From Tepidimonas alkaliphilus (GTDB taxonomy: Bacteria > Pseudomonadota > Gammaproteobacteria > Burkholderiales > Burkholderiaceae_C): a DNA stretch of 64,000 nucleotides. Shown here piece after piece: positions 29,718 through 41,814 of this stretch (positions within the stretch are counted from its first letter, which is position 1; every line of letters begins with the position of its first letter). The DNA is taken from NCBI RefSeq assembly GCF_007556595.1, contig NZ_VJNB01000001.1, positions 1 through 64,000 on the forward strand. Reading direction: 5' to 3'. The position numbers were made by a program, and so were the translations under genes. The notes under the pieces are model-generated. The model was not told the DNA's origin. It did no database searches and saw only the letters and a list, made by a program, of their open reading frames with translations.

Positions 29718-31358
29718 TCAAACTCCGTTGGCGCTCGGCCACCGCGCCACCTCCCACCCGACGATCTGGCGCTTCGTGGGGCTGAACTCCACGCCGAGTT
29801 CGATCACCTCCTCGATGCCCGGCGCGCCGCGGTGCTTGGCGGCGTAATCCTTGGCCTTGAGCTGGCGCATCGCCTCGCCGGTGGGGGCGTCGCCGTCGAT
29901 GACCTTGAACTCGATCACCCACGCGCGGCCCGCATGGCGGATGACGAGGTCGCACTGGCCCGGATTGGAGACCTCCTCCGGCACGATGTCCAGGCCGAGG
30001 CTTGCCAAGTGGCTGTAGAAGACGCTGGCGTAATAGCCCTCATACTGGGCGATGGGGTTGGCGCGCACCCAGTCGTGCGGGATGCTGGCGTAGAGCCGCT
30101 CGAAGTGCGCGCGCAGCGCGTCGGTATCCGCCGCGCGCAGCATGCGCACCACGTCGGTCAGGCGGCCCTCGGGGCGCTGCGGCAGCCAGGCGCGCAGCAG
30201 GGTTTCGTTGAGCGCGGCGCGCACCTCGCGGTTGGGCACGCCGAGCTCGTATTCGGTCACTCCATCACAGACCTCCACGCGCTGGATCGTGAGGTAACCG
30301 GTCTGCCACAGCAGCGCCTCGGGCTCGATGGCCTCCACGTCAAAGGCGGAGAGCAGCTGCTCGCTGGCGTAGAGCCGCTCCAGCTGCGGGGTGTAAAAGC
30401 CCCGGCGCTTTAGCCACTCCACGAGAAAAGTCGGCGTGCCGGTCTCAAACCAGTGCGCGCGGAATTGCCGTTCGGCCAGCAGCAGCAAGACGTCAAAGGG
30501 GTTGTAAACGCTCACCGGACCCCAGCGGTAGCCGTTGTACCAGCGCCGGATCTCCTCGCGATCCAGTGCCTGGCCTTCCGCCGCGGCGGCCTCGAGCTCC
30601 GGCGCGAAGACGGTGTCGATATCCTCCTCGGTGTAGCCGCAGAGCGTGCCGTATTCGGGCGACAGCGTGATGTCGCGCAGGTTGTTGAGGCCCGAGAAGA
30701 TCGAGACCTTGCTGAATTTGGACACCCCGGTCAGCAGCACAAAGCGCAGGTCGGCGTCTCTTCCCTTGATGACGCTGTAGAGGTTTCTCAAGCCCTCGCG
30801 CATGGCGCGGGCGATCTCAGGGGCCTCGAGGTTGTCGAGGATCGGCTTGTCGTATTCATCGACCAGCACCACGGCCTGGCGCTGGTGCTGCTCAGCGGCG
30901 CGGGTGATGAGCTCGGTGAAGCGGATGTGCGGGTCTTCGCCGACAGGCGGCAGGCTCACGCCGAGCCGGGCGGCGTTGGTGTCGAGCTGATGGTGGATGT
31001 GGGCTTCGAGCTTGGCGGCTTCGGCTAGCCGACCCTCGGCAAAGCTGATGCGGATGACCGGATGGGGCTTGGCCCAGTCCCAGTGGTCGGCAAGGAAGAG
31101 CCTCTCGCGCGGCGCCGTGCCATCCGCGCCGTCGTGCGCGTCGAACAGCTGCCGCTTACCCTCGAACGCGCAGGCGATCGTGTCCAGCAGCAGGCTCTTG
31201 CCGAAGCGGCGCGGGCGGGAGAGAAAGTAGAACTTGCCGCTGTCCGCCAGGCGCGCGACGAGCGGCGTCTTGTCCACGTAGTAGTAGCCGCCCTCGCGGA
31301 TGTCGCGCAGGGTCTGGATGCCGATTGGCAGTTTGCGGCGCGAGCCCAATGGTGTCAT
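29718..31358 (-). CDS. AAA-ATPase-like / PD-(D/E)XK nuclease protein (DUF1703 type)
   Basis: 546 residues. The N-terminal AAA-ATPase-like domain starts [23 protein letters not shown] with the P-loop-like [20 protein letters not shown], then [16 protein letters not shown] and [20 protein letters not shown]. The C-terminal PD-(D/E)XK domain has [20 protein letters not shown]. The family is abundant in Bacteroidetes and other genomes as accessory genes, often suspected to be mobile or defence related, but its function is unproven. Here it is tightly nested: 9 bases after zapD and 5 bases before yacG, on the same strand. Confidence 0.88.
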   Translation of the reverse strand: MTPLGSRRKLPIGIQTLRDIREGGYYYVDKTPLVARLADSGKFYFLSRPRRFGKSLLLDTIACAFEGKRQLFDAHDGADGTAPRERLFLADHWDWAKPHPVIRISFAEGRLAEAAKLEAHIHHQLDTNAARLGVSLPPVGEDPHIRFTELITRAAEQHQRQAVVLVDEYDKPILDNLEAPEIARAMREGLRNLYSVIKGRDADLRFVLLTGVSKFSKVSIFSGLNNLRDITLSPEYGTLCGYTEEDIDTVFAPELEAAAAEGQALDREEIRRWYNGYRWGPVSVYNPFDVLLLLAERQFRAHWFETGTPTFLVEWLKRRGFYTPQLERLYASEQLLSAFDVEAIEPEALLWQTGYLTIQRVEVCDGVTEYELGVPNREVRAALNETLLRAWLPQRPEGRLTDVVRMLRAADTDALRAHFERLYASIPHDWVRANPIAQYEGYYASVFYSHLASLGLDIVPEEVSNPGQCDLVIRHAGRAWVIEFKVIDGDAPTGEAMRQLKAKDYAAKHRGAPGIEEVIELGVEFSPTKRQIVGWEVARWPSANGV

Positions 31359-31367
31359 GGCGGTTCG

Positions 31368-32126
31368 TCAGGCGCAAAGGTGGATTTCGAATTCGGCATC
31401 GATGTCGGTGGCAGGCTCCAGCTTGCCCTCGATGTTGCGGCGCAGCAATCGCACCGAAACCAGCAAGCGGTTGCCGCTGATTTCCGGGACGAGGCGCAAG
31501 CCGGGGTCGAGCCAGACGCGCAGCAGCTGAAAGGTGCGACTTTGCGGCAAGTTTTGCTGGAATTGCCCACGCGCCGCAAACACCTTTTGCGCCACCGCCG
31601 ACTCTCGCAACAGCTGCAGCAGCAGCTGCACCGGCTGCCCGAGGCAGGCCACCGACTGGGCCCACTGCAACAGGTCGGCTTGGCGCTCGGCAGCGGGGCG
31701 GTGCTGCCACTCGTGATAGGCCGGCAGGTCAAACGCGCAAGTGCCCCCAGGGATCCCGATTCGGTTGCGCAAGGTTGCCAGCCACTCCACCCCGCCCAAC
31801 GCATGCCCCAAGCGGCCTTCGTCGTCACGCAAGGCGGCGTGGCATTGTTCGATTTGCGTCAGCACCCGCTCCAGGGCGGCTTCGGCGATGGTGGGATGGC
31901 CGCGCAGCGCCTCCAGCTGCTGGCGATGGCGATCGAGATCCTTCAGGATTTCGGTCTTCAGGTCGGCGCGTGCGCCGACCTCGAGAATCTCGAACAGCGT
32001 CTGCAGCGCGTGATGGTGGTCCAGCGGATGCTCACGGGGCACCAGCACGCCCAGCCGGTGCAGCAGGTGCTCCAGGCGCAGGTAGGTGCGGGTGCGCTCG
32101 TTAAGGGGGTATTCGTAGAGGATCAC
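31368..32126 (-). CDS. zapD: Cell division protein ZapD
   Basis: 252 residues using a GTG start at 32126 (ILYEYPLNERTRTYLRLEHL follows), matching the conserved ZapD opening; the nearby ATG is out of frame. Predicted helical N-terminal part and a C-terminal beta domain (GNRLLVSVRLLRRNIEGKLE). ZapD crosslinks FtsZ filaments. It starts 4 bases after the coaE stop. Confidence 0.92.
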   Translation of the reverse strand: MILYEYPLNERTRTYLRLEHLLHRLGVLVPREHPLDHHHALQTLFEILEVGARADLKTEILKDLDRHRQQLEALRGHPTIAEAALERVLTQIEQCHAALRDDEGRLGHALGGVEWLATLRNRIGIPGGTCAFDLPAYHEWQHRPAAERQADLLQWAQSVACLGQPVQLLLQLLRESAVAQKVFAARGQFQQNLPQSRTFQLLRVWLDPGLRLVPEISGNRLLVSVRLLRRNIEGKLEPATDIDAEFEIHLCA

Positions 32127-32130
32127 GGGG

Positions 32131-32742
32131 TCATGATAGCGGCATTCGCCGCTGCGCCCAGGCGCGCAGCACCTGCGCACGCAGGGCATCCAGATCGGTG
32201 GCGGCGCCGTTGGCCAGCACCACATCGGCGGCGGCCAGCCGCTGCGCGCGGCTGGCCTGCTGCGCCAGCACCGCTTCCACCTGCGCGCGCGGCCAGCCGC
32301 TGCGCGCCATCACGCGCGTGATCTGCGTCTCGGGCTCGCAATCGACGACCCAGACCCGGTCGCAGCGCTGCCGCCACGCGTCCGACTCCACCAGCAGCGG
32401 CAGATCCAGCACCACGGTGTCGGCGGCGCTGGCGGCCAGGCGCCGGTCGATCTCGGCGCGCACCAGAGGATGGACGATCGCTTCCAGCCGCGCCTTGGCC
32501 TGTGGGTCGGAGAAAGCCAGCGCCCGCATGCGCGCGCGATCCAGCGCGCCACTCGCGTCGATGAAAGCGGGGCCGAAGGCGGCGCGGATCGGCTCGATGG
32601 CGGCGCCTCCGGAGGCGGTGACGGCGCGCGCGATCGCGTCGGCGTCGATGACGTCGGCGCCGAGCTCGGCGAGCATGCGCGCCACGGTGCTCTTGCCGCT
32701 GCCGATGCCGCCGGTCAGCCCGATGCGCAACGGGGCGCCCAT
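32131..32742 (-). CDS. coaE: Dephospho-CoA kinase
   Basis: 203 residues from ATG 32742. P-loop RIGLTGGIGSGKSTVARMLA, DADAIARAVTASGG, and VLDLPLLVESDAWRQRCDRV are CoaE hallmarks. It catalyses the last step of coenzyme A synthesis. Its ATG overlaps the pilD stop. Confidence 0.95.
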   Translation of the reverse strand: MGAPLRIGLTGGIGSGKSTVARMLAELGADVIDADAIARAVTASGGAAIEPIRAAFGPAFIDASGALDRARMRALAFSDPQAKARLEAIVHPLVRAEIDRRLAASAADTVVLDLPLLVESDAWRQRCDRVWVVDCEPETQITRVMARSGWPRAQVEAVLAQQASRAQRLAAADVVLANGAATDLDALRAQVLRAWAQRRMPLS

Positions 32743-33602
32743 CACGCGAGCCCCACCCAGCCCAGCACCGCGCGCGGGCCGAGCGCCCACACCAGCAGCC
32801 CGCCGAAGGCGAGAAACGGCCCGAACGGCACGTAGCGGCCTTCGCGCAGGCGCCCGAGCGCCTTCATCGCCAGCCCCACGACGGCGCCCAGGAGCGAGGC
32901 CACCAGCACCAGGGGAATCAGCGCCTGCCAGCCGAGCCACGCACCGAGGGCCGCCAGCAGCTTGAAGTCGCCGTAGCCCATGCCTTCCTTGCCGGTGAGC
33001 AGCTTGAACGTCCAATAGACGCTCCACAGGCTCAGGTAGCCGGCCACCGCCCCCCACAGCGCATCCGGCAGGGCCTGCCCCGTCCAGCCGAGCGCTGCGG
33101 CGATCAGGCCCGCCCAGACGAGCGGCAGCGTGATGTCGTCCGGCAGCAGCGTCGTGTCCCAGTCGATGCAGGCCAGCGCCAGCAGCGCCGCCGCAAAGCC
33201 CGCCCAGGCCAGCGCCGCCGGCTCCAGCCCGTAGCGCCACGCGCACCCGGCGAACAGCGCGCCGGTGGCTGCCTCCACGAGGGGGTAGCGCCAGCCGATC
33301 GGCGCGCCGCAGGCGGCGCAGCGGCCGCGCTGCAGCGCAAAGGACAGCAGCGGCACGTTGCGCCACCACGGGATCGGCGTGCCGCACTGCGGGCAGTGCG
33401 AGCGCGGCGCCAGCAGGTCGTAGCGCGGCGCCTCGGCGACCGCCTCGCCGCGCAGCGCCGCGCATTCCGCCGCCCAGCGCCGCTCCAGCATCCGCGGCAG
33501 GCGGTGGATGACGACGTTGAGGAAGCTGCCGACCAGCAACCCCAGCAGCAGCGCGGCGGCGATGACGAGGGTGGATTCAGGCGAAGTCGGCAACGTCAGC
33601 AT
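32742..33602 (-). CDS. pilD: Type IV prepilin peptidase/methyltransferase
   Basis: 286 residues, polytopic. N-terminal membrane helix then GSFLNVVIHRLP; the zinc-type cysteine pairs CPQCG and CAACG; the aspartate protease motifs in ACIDWDTTLLPDDITLPLVW and GKEGMGYGDFKLLAALGAWL. It cleaves and methylates type IV pilins at the inner membrane. pilB and pilC, often upstream, are absent; ureG ends 53 bases away instead. A possible -10 TACACT lies on the minus strand at 33632-33637. Confidence 0.94.
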   Translation of the reverse strand: MLTLPTSPESTLVIAAALLLGLLVGSFLNVVIHRLPRMLERRWAAECAALRGEAVAEAPRYDLLAPRSHCPQCGTPIPWWRNVPLLSFALQRGRCAACGAPIGWRYPLVEAATGALFAGCAWRYGLEPAALAWAGFAAALLALACIDWDTTLLPDDITLPLVWAGLIAAALGWTGQALPDALWGAVAGYLSLWSVYWTFKLLTGKEGMGYGDFKLLAALGAWLGWQALIPLVLVASLLGAVVGLAMKALGRLREGRYVPFGPFLAFGGLLVWALGPRAVLGWVGLA

Positions 33603-33655
33603 CGGCGGGGTGGCGGCAACCAGGCCGACAGAGTGTAACCCGCCTCAGTGGCGCT

Positions 33656-34333
33656 CTAGGCCGTTGCGCCCAGCAGCCCGCGCCGCTCGATGAACGCCAC
33701 CACCTCGTCCACGCCTTGCAGGGTCTTGAGGTTGGTCATGACCCACGGGCGGCGCTCGGCGTCGGGCCGCATGCGCGCGGTGTCGGCGGCCATGACTTCG
33801 AGGCTTGCGCCGACGTGCGGGGCGAGGTCGATCTTGTTGATGACCAGCAGGTCGCTGCGGGTGATGCCGGGGCCGCCCTTGCGCGGGATCTTCTCGCCGG
33901 CAGCCACGTCGATGACGTAGATCGTCAGGTCCGACAGCTCCGGGCTGAAGGTGGCGGCCAGGTTGTCGCCGCCGCTTTCGACGAAGACGATGTCGGCGTC
34001 CGGAAAGCGCCGCAGCATGCGGTCGATGGCCTCGAGGTTGATCGAGCAGTCCTCGCGGATGGCGGTGTGTGGGCAGCCACCGGTCTCCACGCCGAGGATG
34101 CGCTCGGGCGGCAGCGCGCCGCTGACGGTGAGCAGGCGCTGGTCTTCCTTGGTGTAGATGTCGTTGGTGATGGCGACCAGATCCCAGCGGTCGCGCATGG
34201 CCTTGCACAGCATTTCCAGCAGCGTGGTCTTGCCGGAGCCGACCGGCCCGCCGATGCCAACGCGCAGCGGCGGCAGCGGCTTGGTGCGCCCAGGGATGGC
34301 GTGCAGCGGGGTGGTGATCACAGGGGCGTTCAT
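33656..34333 (-). CDS. ureG: Urease accessory GTPase UreG
   Basis: 225 residues from ATG 34333. P-loop [40 protein letters not shown] with the Cys-Pro-His nickel motif, [19 protein letters not shown], and [17 protein letters not shown]. It supplies GTP-dependent nickel delivery to the urease apoprotein. It overlaps ureF by 4 bases and ends the ureAJBCEFG operon. Confidence 0.96.
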   Translation of the reverse strand: MNAPVITTPLHAIPGRTKPLPPLRVGIGGPVGSGKTTLLEMLCKAMRDRWDLVAITNDIYTKEDQRLLTVSGALPPERILGVETGGCPHTAIREDCSINLEAIDRMLRRFPDADIVFVESGGDNLAATFSPELSDLTIYVIDVAAGEKIPRKGGPGITRSDLLVINKIDLAPHVGASLEVMAADTARMRPDAERRPWVMTNLKTLQGVDEVVAFIERRGLLGATA

Positions 34334-35064
34334 GAGCGGAACAGGCGGCTGTATTGCGTTTCGTGGCGGGCCGACAGGATCGCCAGCATCGGGGTGAAGG
34401 ATTGGCGCTGCGCGGCGGGCAGCGTGGCCGCCTGGGCGACGAGCGCCGGCAGCGCCGCGCGCAGCCGCGCCAGCAGCCGCTGGCCGGCGGCCTGGCCGAG
34501 CGGCACGGCCTTGATGGCGGCCTGCGCCATCGCCTCGCACCAGGCAAAGCCCGCCGCCAGCAGCGCGCGCGCCACCGGCAGCGCCGGTGGCGTGAGGCTC
34601 GCCAGCGCCCAGGCGTAGGCCACCGGGTAGGTCGGCTGGCGCAGATCCTGCGGCACGGCTGCCGGCGGCGGGGCGGGGTGCAGCTCGGGCGCCAGGCTGC
34701 CCAGCCACTGCACCACGGCGTGGCCCTGCTGTTCGGTCTGCAGCCGCAGCTCGGCGCTTTCGCGCGTGCGCCGCACCCAGCCGTCCAGTTCGCGCAGGGC
34801 GCTCCAGTCGGCCTGCCGCCACGCGGCCAGCGCCGCCGCCGTCACCGCCAGATCGGCGCGCGCCGGCGCCAGCCGCAACTGCGCCTGCAGCCAGGCGGCG
34901 GCGCTGGCCTCGTCGCGCACCAGGCCGGCCTCCACCGCCGCCTCCAGTCCCTCGGAATACGAAAAGCCCCCCAGCGGCAGCGCCGGCGAGGCCAGCCACA
35001 GCAGCGCCAGCAGCGCTCCGTCGTCGGTCGCGCTGGCTTCGGGCGCAAGCGGGTCAGGGCGCAT
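34330..35064 (-). CDS. ureF: Urease accessory protein UreF
   Basis: 244 residues from ATG 35064, inside the end of ureE. An upstream in-frame start would read the His-codon repeat of ureE in another frame and is rejected. [20 protein letters not shown] is the UreF opening; the rest is helical. It couples UreG and UreD during activation. Confidence 0.93.
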   Translation of the reverse strand: MRPDPLAPEASATDDGALLALLWLASPALPLGGFSYSEGLEAAVEAGLVRDEASAAAWLQAQLRLAPARADLAVTAAALAAWRQADWSALRELDGWVRRTRESAELRLQTEQQGHAVVQWLGSLAPELHPAPPPAAVPQDLRQPTYPVAYAWALASLTPPALPVARALLAAGFAWCEAMAQAAIKAVPLGQAAGQRLLARLRAALPALVAQAATLPAAQRQSFTPMLAILSARHETQYSRLFRS

Positions 35065-35626
35065 GCCGGTGCCCGTGGTCGTGGCCATGGTCATCGTGGT
35101 CATGGTCGTGCCGGTGCCCGTGGCCATGCGGATGCGCGTGACCGGGGTGGCCGTAGGCGCCGCTTTCCGGCTCGAACGGAGCCTCCACCTCGGTGACGTC
35201 GAGGTGCAGCCCGCGCAGCAGGTCGGCCAGCACCGGGTCGCGCTCCAGCTGCAGGTGGTCGGGCTCGATCTGCAAGGCGACGTGCCGGTTGCCGAGGTGG
35301 TAGGCGGCGCGCAGCAGGTCCAGCGGCGTGCCGTGCCGCGGGCACGCCGTCACGCGCAGCAGCGGCTCTGGCGCCGCCTCCACGCGCAGCAGGCCGCCGT
35401 CGGCCAGCACCAGTGCGTCGCCGCCGCGCAGCACGGTGCCGCGCGGCAGCACGACGCCGATGCGCCGCCCGAGCGTGTCGGTGGCCTCGAAGCGGCTGCG
35501 CTGGCGCTGCGCCCAGTCCAGCACCAGCGCAGGCGCCCGCGCCAGCAGCGCGCGCGCCAGCCCGCCGCCGCGCGGCAGCACGCGCGTGGCCAGCAGCGTC
35601 GTCGAGGAGGTGGAGGCCATCGTCAT
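35054..35626 (-). CDS. ureE: Urease accessory nickel chaperone UreE
   Basis: 190 residues from ATG 35626, chosen because AAAGGTGA lies at good spacing. An upstream GTG at 35635 is possible. UreE core motifs include DTLGRRIGVVLPRGTVLRGG and AAYHLGNRHVALQIEPDHLQ. The C-terminus is a strongly His/Asp-rich tail of about 24 residues that would bind nickel. It overlaps ureF by about 11 bases. Confidence 0.94.
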   Translation of the reverse strand: MTMASTSSTTLLATRVLPRGGGLARALLARAPALVLDWAQRQRSRFEATDTLGRRIGVVLPRGTVLRGGDALVLADGGLLRVEAAPEPLLRVTACPRHGTPLDLLRAAYHLGNRHVALQIEPDHLQLERDPVLADLLRGLHLDVTEVEAPFEPESGAYGHPGHAHPHGHGHRHDHDHDDHGHDHGHRHAP

Positions 35627-35638
35627 CGCGCTCACCTT

Positions 35639-37384
<1,746 letters not shown>

Positions 37385-37390
37385 CGTGCC

Positions 37391-37735
37391 TCAGCCTCCG
37401 TGTGCGTCGTCGTCCAGCGGCCCGTTGACCAGACCGCGAAAGCCCCAGGCCTGGCGCGTCCCGCCATACGGCACCAGCTCGACGGTGCGCTGCTGGCCCG
37501 GCTCGAAGCGCACCGCGGTGCCGCTGGCGATGTTGAGGCGCATGCCGCGCGCGGCGGCGCGGTCGAAGGCCAGCGCCGCGTTCACCTCCGCGAAGTGGTA
37601 GTGCGAGCCGACCTGGATCGGGCGCTGGCCGGTGTTGCTGACCACCAGCGTGACGGTGGGCCGGCCGGGGTTGAGCTCGAGCTCGCCGTCGGCGGTGAGG
37701 ATTTCGCCGGGGATGACACGTTCGGCGGCGGTCAT
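37391..37735 (-). CDS. ureB: Urease beta subunit UreB
   Basis: 114 residues. Opening [20 protein letters not shown], then [18 protein letters not shown] and the final [15 protein letters not shown]. It is separate from UreA, as in most proteobacteria. It lies 10 bases after the ureJ stop and 6 bases before ureC. Confidence 0.95.
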   Translation of the reverse strand: MTAAERVIPGEILTADGELELNPGRPTVTLVVSNTGQRPIQVGSHYHFAEVNAALAFDRAAARGMRLNIASGTAVRFEPGQQRTVELVPYGGTRQAWGFRGLVNGPLDDDAHGG

Positions 37736-37745
37736 CGTCGATCCC

Positions 37746-38351
37746 TCAGCGGGCGAGCAGCGTGTAGAAGCCAGCCAGCGCGACCAGCGCGCCGCTGGCG
37801 CGCGGTGCCCAGGCGTGCCAGCGCCGCAGCGTCACGCCCAGCGCGATGCCCAAGGCGTGCAGCACCGCGGTGCTGAGGACCATCCCCGCCAGGGCCGCGC
37901 TGCCCTGCAGCTCCTGCCCATGGGCGGCGCCATGAAACCACGCAAAGCCTGCCACGATCGCCGCCACCACCGGGGCCGGCCAGGCGGCCTGCAGGGCGAT
38001 CAGCAACCCGATGACGACCATCGAGGCGACGATCATTGGCTCCACCGCCGGCACCGCCAGGCCGTGCTGGGCGCTCCAGGCGCCCAGCCACAGCACAGCC
38101 GCGAAGCTCAGCGGCGCCAGCCAAACGCGCGCCGTGGCCAGCGCGCTCCAGACGCCAACGGCCAGCATCACGAGCAGGTGATCCAGCCCGCTCCAGGGGT
38201 GCATCAGACCGGCCAGCCAGCCATGGTGGGCGCCCATGTCGACGCCGGTATGGGCCCAGACGGTGTGGGCCGCCAGCCCGAAGCCAGCAGCCGCCAGCGC
38301 CGGGCCAGCGCGGCGCGTCAACGCCAGACAACGAAACGAGGACGTGGTCAT
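37746..38351 (-). CDS. ureJ: HupE/UreJ-family nickel permease
   Basis: 201 residues with a signal-like N-terminus (cleavage near TVWAHTG) and about six membrane helices. The family metal motif is visible: [16 protein letters not shown] (HX5DH). The second conserved site [12 protein letters not shown] fits too. It probably brings nickel for urease. Its place between ureA and ureB is typical of Burkholderiales. Confidence 0.9.
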   Translation of the reverse strand: MTTSSFRCLALTRRAGPALAAAGFGLAAHTVWAHTGVDMGAHHGWLAGLMHPWSGLDHLLVMLAVGVWSALATARVWLAPLSFAAVLWLGAWSAQHGLAVPAVEPMIVASMVVIGLLIALQAAWPAPVVAAIVAGFAWFHGAAHGQELQGSAALAGMVLSTAVLHALGIALGVTLRRWHAWAPRASGALVALAGFYTLLAR

Positions 38352-38380
38352 GGGAACATCTCCTGCTTTGCCGAGGGGGC

Positions 38381-38683
<303 letters not shown>

Positions 38684-38694
38684 GTCCGGGATGA

Positions 38695-38711
38695 AGCAAG
38701 CCGTGTGCCAG
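38695..38711 (-). promoter_or_regulatory. Consensus sigma-54 (-24/-12) promoter for ureA
   Basis: On the minus strand the sequence is CTGGCAC-ACGGC-TTGCT, a full match to YTGGCAC-N5-TTGCW with GG and GC exactly 10 bases apart. The GC lies about 13 bases before the ureA ATG. RpoN-dependent transcription fits nitrogen-regulated urease. Confidence 0.8.
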
Positions 38712-38723
38712 CCTGATGCGGCG

Positions 38724-38739
38724 TGGCACGAAAGCTGCA
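38724..38739 (+). promoter_or_regulatory. Second, weaker -24/-12-like element facing the kinase gene
   Basis: TGGCACG-AAAG-CTGCA on the plus strand keeps GG-N10-GC but has C for the first T of TTGC. It forms an inverted repeat (GTGCCA...TGGCAC) with the -24 box of the ureA promoter, so it could be a promoter for the kinase gene or part of an operator. Confidence 0.45.
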
Positions 38740-38751
38740 AGCCAGCCGCGC

Positions 38752-41700
38752 ATGCCACCCGTTTCCAGCAACGTCGAGCCGCGCCCGGCGCCGTCGGCGC
38801 CGATCGCGCCGGTGCGCCGCGCCTACCATCGCTGGGTGGCCAGCGAGACGCTGGAAGACTACGCGCTGCGCTACACGCCGTTGCGCTTTCGCCGCTTCAG
38901 CGCCGCGCGCGTGGCCAACATGGCGTTCGGCGTGGCCTCGTTCCTGGTGCTGGAGGCGGTCGGCGCCACGCTGATGCTGCAGTTCGGCGTCGTCAACGCG
39001 GTGGCGGCGATCCTGGCGGCCGGGGCGGTGATCGCGCTGGTGGGCTGGCCGATCAGCGTGGCCGCGGCGCGCCACGGCGTGGACATGGATCTGCTGACGC
39101 GCGGCGCAGGCTTCGGCTACCTCGGCTCGACGCTGACCTCGCTGATCTACGCCACCTTCACCTTCATCTTCTTCGCGCTGGAGGCGGCGGTGATGGCCTA
39201 CGCGCTGGAGCTGGCGCTGGGCATCCCGCCGTCGTGGGGCTACCTGCTGTGCGCGCTGGTGGTGATCCCGCTGGTGACGCACGGCGTGACGCTGATCGGG
39301 CGCTTTCAGCTTTGGACGCAGCCGTTGTGGCTGGTGCTGATGCTGCTGCCGTGGGCAGCGGTGCTGGTGCAGGATCCGGGCTCGGTGGCGCGCTGGCTGC
39401 ACCGAGATGGTGCGATCGAGGCCGCCGGAGGATTCGACTGGCACCGCTTCGGTGCGGCGCTGACGGTGGCGCTGGCGCTGGTGACGCAGATGGGCGAGCA
39501 GGCCGACTACCTGCGCTTCATGCCGCCGCCGCACCCCGCGCGGCGCTGGCGCTGGTGGGCGGCGGTGGCCGTCGGCGGCCCGGGCTGGGTGGTGCCGGGG
39601 GTGCTGAAGATGCTGGCGGGCGCGTGGCTTGCCCATCTGGCGCTGGAGCGCGGTGTGGACGCGGCGCACGCGGTCGATCCGAACCAGATGTACCGCGTCG
39701 CCTACGAGCACCTGCTGCCGCCTGCCTGGGCGGTGGCGGCCACGGCGCTGTTCGTCGTCGTCTCGCAGCTCAAGATCAACGTCACCAACGCCTACGCCGG
39801 GTCGCTGGCGTGGAGCAACTTCTTCTCGCGCCTGACGCACCACCACCCCGGGCGCGTGGTCTGGATGGCGTTCAACATCGCGCTGGCCTGGCTGCTGATG
39901 GAAATGAACGTCTTTCAGGCGCTCGGGGCGGTGCTGGGGTTGTACGCCCACGTGGCGCTGGCGTGGCTGGTGGCGGTGGTGGCGGACCTGGTGGTGCTCA
40001 AGCCACTGGGCTGGTCGCCGCGCGGCCTCGAATTCCGCCGCGCGCATCTGGTGGACGTCAACCCGGTCGGGGTCGGCGCGATGGTCGGCGCCTCGCTGCT
40101 CGGGGTGGCGGCGCACGTCGGGATGCTCGGCGCGCTGGCGCAGGCGTTTTCGGCGCTGGTGTCGATGGGGGCGGCGTTCGGGCTCGCGGTGCTGCTGGGC
40201 GCCTGGACGCGCGGCCGCCATCACCTGGCGCGCCGGCCCGATCCGGCGGTGGCCGGCGCCCCACCGGGCGCGTCGGGCACGCCGGCGGTGCTGCGCTGCG
40301 TCGTCTGCCAGGGCGACTACGAAGGGCCGGACATGGCGCGCTGCCCGGCCTACGGCGGCTGGATCTGCTCGCTGTGCTGCACGCTGGATGCGCGCTGCGG
40401 CGACGCCTGCAAGCCGCACGCGCGGCTGGGCACGCAGCTGCGCGCGTGGCTGCGGCGCTGGCTGCCGCGGCGCTGGCTGCCGTACCTGGACGCCGGGGTG
40501 GCGCACTACCTCGTGCTGCTGGCGGTCACCGCGCTGGTGCTGGCCGGACTGCTGGCGCTGCTGGCGCAGCAGGATCTGCGCCACGCGCAGGCGCTGGGCG
40601 CGCCGGCGACGCTGATTCACGAGGCTTATCGCAAGGTCTACGTCGTGCTGCTGGCGCTGGCGGCCGTGGTGGTGTGGTGGCTGGTGCTGGCGCAGCGCGC
40701 GCGCCACGTGGCGCAGCGCGAATCGAACCGCTACACCCGGCTGCTGCTGCGCGAGATCGACGCGCACCGCCGCACCGACGCGCAGTTGCAGCGTGCGCGC
40801 GAGCAGGCCGAGGCGGCGCGGCGTGCCGCCGAGCGCGCCAACGAGGCCAAGAGCCGTTACTTGAGCGCCATCAGCCACGAGCTGCGCACACCGCTGGGCG
40901 CCATCATGCTGTACGTGCAGGCGCTGCAGCGCGACGCCGCGCTGGAGGCGCGCCAGGCGCACGCGCTGGCGATGATCCAGCGCGCCGGCGAGCACGTGTT
41001 GTCGCTGATCGAAGGCACGCTGGACCTGGCGCGCATCGAGGCCGGGCGGGTGACGCTGGACCTGCGCCCGACCGACCTGCGCGCGCTGCTGGAGGAGGTG
41101 GCCGCGCTGCTGGCGCCGCAGGCGCGCGCCAAGGGGCTGCGCTTCGCGCTGGAGGGGCCGCCGCGCTGGCCGGCGGCGGTGCGCACGGATGCGGCGCGGC
41201 TGCGCCAGGTGCTGCTCAACCTGCTCGGCAACGCGGTGCGCTACACCGACGCCGGCACCGTGACGCTGCGCGTGGCCTGGGCGCGCGAGCTGGCCACGAT
41301 CGAGGTCGCCGACACCGGCCCGGGCATGAGCGCCTCGGAGCTGCAGCGCGTGTTCGAGCCGTTCGCGCGCGGGGCCGCGGCCAGCCGCGCCGCCGGCGCC
41401 GGGCTGGGGCTGACGATCGCGCGCATGCTCACCGAACTGATGGGCGGCGAGCTGACCGTGCACAGCGCGCTCGGGCAGGGCACGACGTTCCGGCTGCGGT
41501 TGTACCTGCCGGAGGTGGCCGCCCCCGCCGTGGCCGCCGCGACCGCGTCCGGGGCGGCGCCGGCGGCGCTGCCGCCGCCTGCCGCGCTGTCGGCCTGCCC
41601 CGGGCTGCACGCCTGGCCCGCGCCGCTGCGCGCGGCGCTGCTGGAGCGCGTGCGGCTGGGCTGGGCGCGCGGCGTGCTGCGGCTGCTGGATGAGGCGCCG

Positions 41701-41814
41701 CCGCTGCCCGGCCTGGAGGCGGTGCGGCAGGCCGCGCGCGCGCTGGAGTTCGACCTGCTGGAGCGATGGCTGATGGAGGCAAGCGACGATGCGACCGCAC
41801 GTGCTGGAGAGTGA
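38752..41814 (+). CDS. NCS1 transporter-like sensor histidine kinase with Cys-rich module
   Basis: About 1020 residues from ATG 38752; ATG 38716 and a GTG near 38835 are alternatives. Residues up to about 490 resemble a 12-helix nucleobase:cation symporter-1 ([20 protein letters not shown], then many helices). Next comes a Cys-rich module near residues 515-560 with [21 protein letters not shown]. Two more membrane helices and a kinase core follow: H-box [15 protein letters not shown] (His near 708), N-box [14 protein letters not shown]-boxes VADTGPGMS and [11 protein letters not shown]. Probably a receptor that senses a purine, urea-related or other nitrogen compound with its transporter domain. 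Its response regulator gene overlaps the 3' end. Confidence 0.85.
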   Translation: MPPVSSNVEPRPAPSAPIAPVRRAYHRWVASETLEDYALRYTPLRFRRFSAARVANMAFGVASFLVLEAVGATLMLQFGVVNAVAAILAAGAVIALVGWPISVAAARHGVDMDLLTRGAGFGYLGSTLTSLIYATFTFIFFALEAAVMAYALELALGIPPSWGYLLCALVVIPLVTHGVTLIGRFQLWTQPLWLVLMLLPWAAVLVQDPGSVARWLHRDGAIEAAGGFDWHRFGAALTVALALVTQMGEQADYLRFMPPPHPARRWRWWAAVAVGGPGWVVPGVLKMLAGAWLAHLALERGVDAAHAVDPNQMYRVAYEHLLPPAWAVAATALFVVVSQLKINVTNAYAGSLAWSNFFSRLTHHHPGRVVWMAFNIALAWLLMEMNVFQALGAVLGLYAHVALAWLVAVVADLVVLKPLGWSPRGLEFRRAHLVDVNPVGVGAMVGASLLGVAAHVGMLGALAQAFSALVSMGAAFGLAVLLGAWTRGRHHLARRPDPAVAGAPPGASGTPAVLRCVVCQGDYEGPDMARCPAYGGWICSLCCTLDARCGDACKPHARLGTQLRAWLRRWLPRRWLPYLDAGVAHYLVLLAVTALVLAGLLALLAQQDLRHAQALGAPATLIHEAYRKVYVVLLALAAVVVWWLVLAQRARHVAQRESNRYTRLLLREIDAHRRTDAQLQRAREQAEAARRAAERANEAKSRYLSAISHELRTPLGAIMLYVQALQRDAALEARQAHALAMIQRAGEHVLSLIEGTLDLARIEAGRVTLDLRPTDLRALLEEVAALLAPQARAKGLRFALEGPPRWPAAVRTDAARLRQVLLNLLGNAVRYTDAGTVTLRVAWARELATIEVADTGPGMSASELQRVFEPFARGAAASRAAGAGLGLTIARMLTELMGGELTVHSALGQGTTFRLRLYLPEVAAPAVAAATASGAAPAALPPPAALSACPGLHAWPAPLRAALLERVRLGWARGVLRLLDEAPPLPGLEAVRQAARALEFDLLERWLMEASDDATARAGE

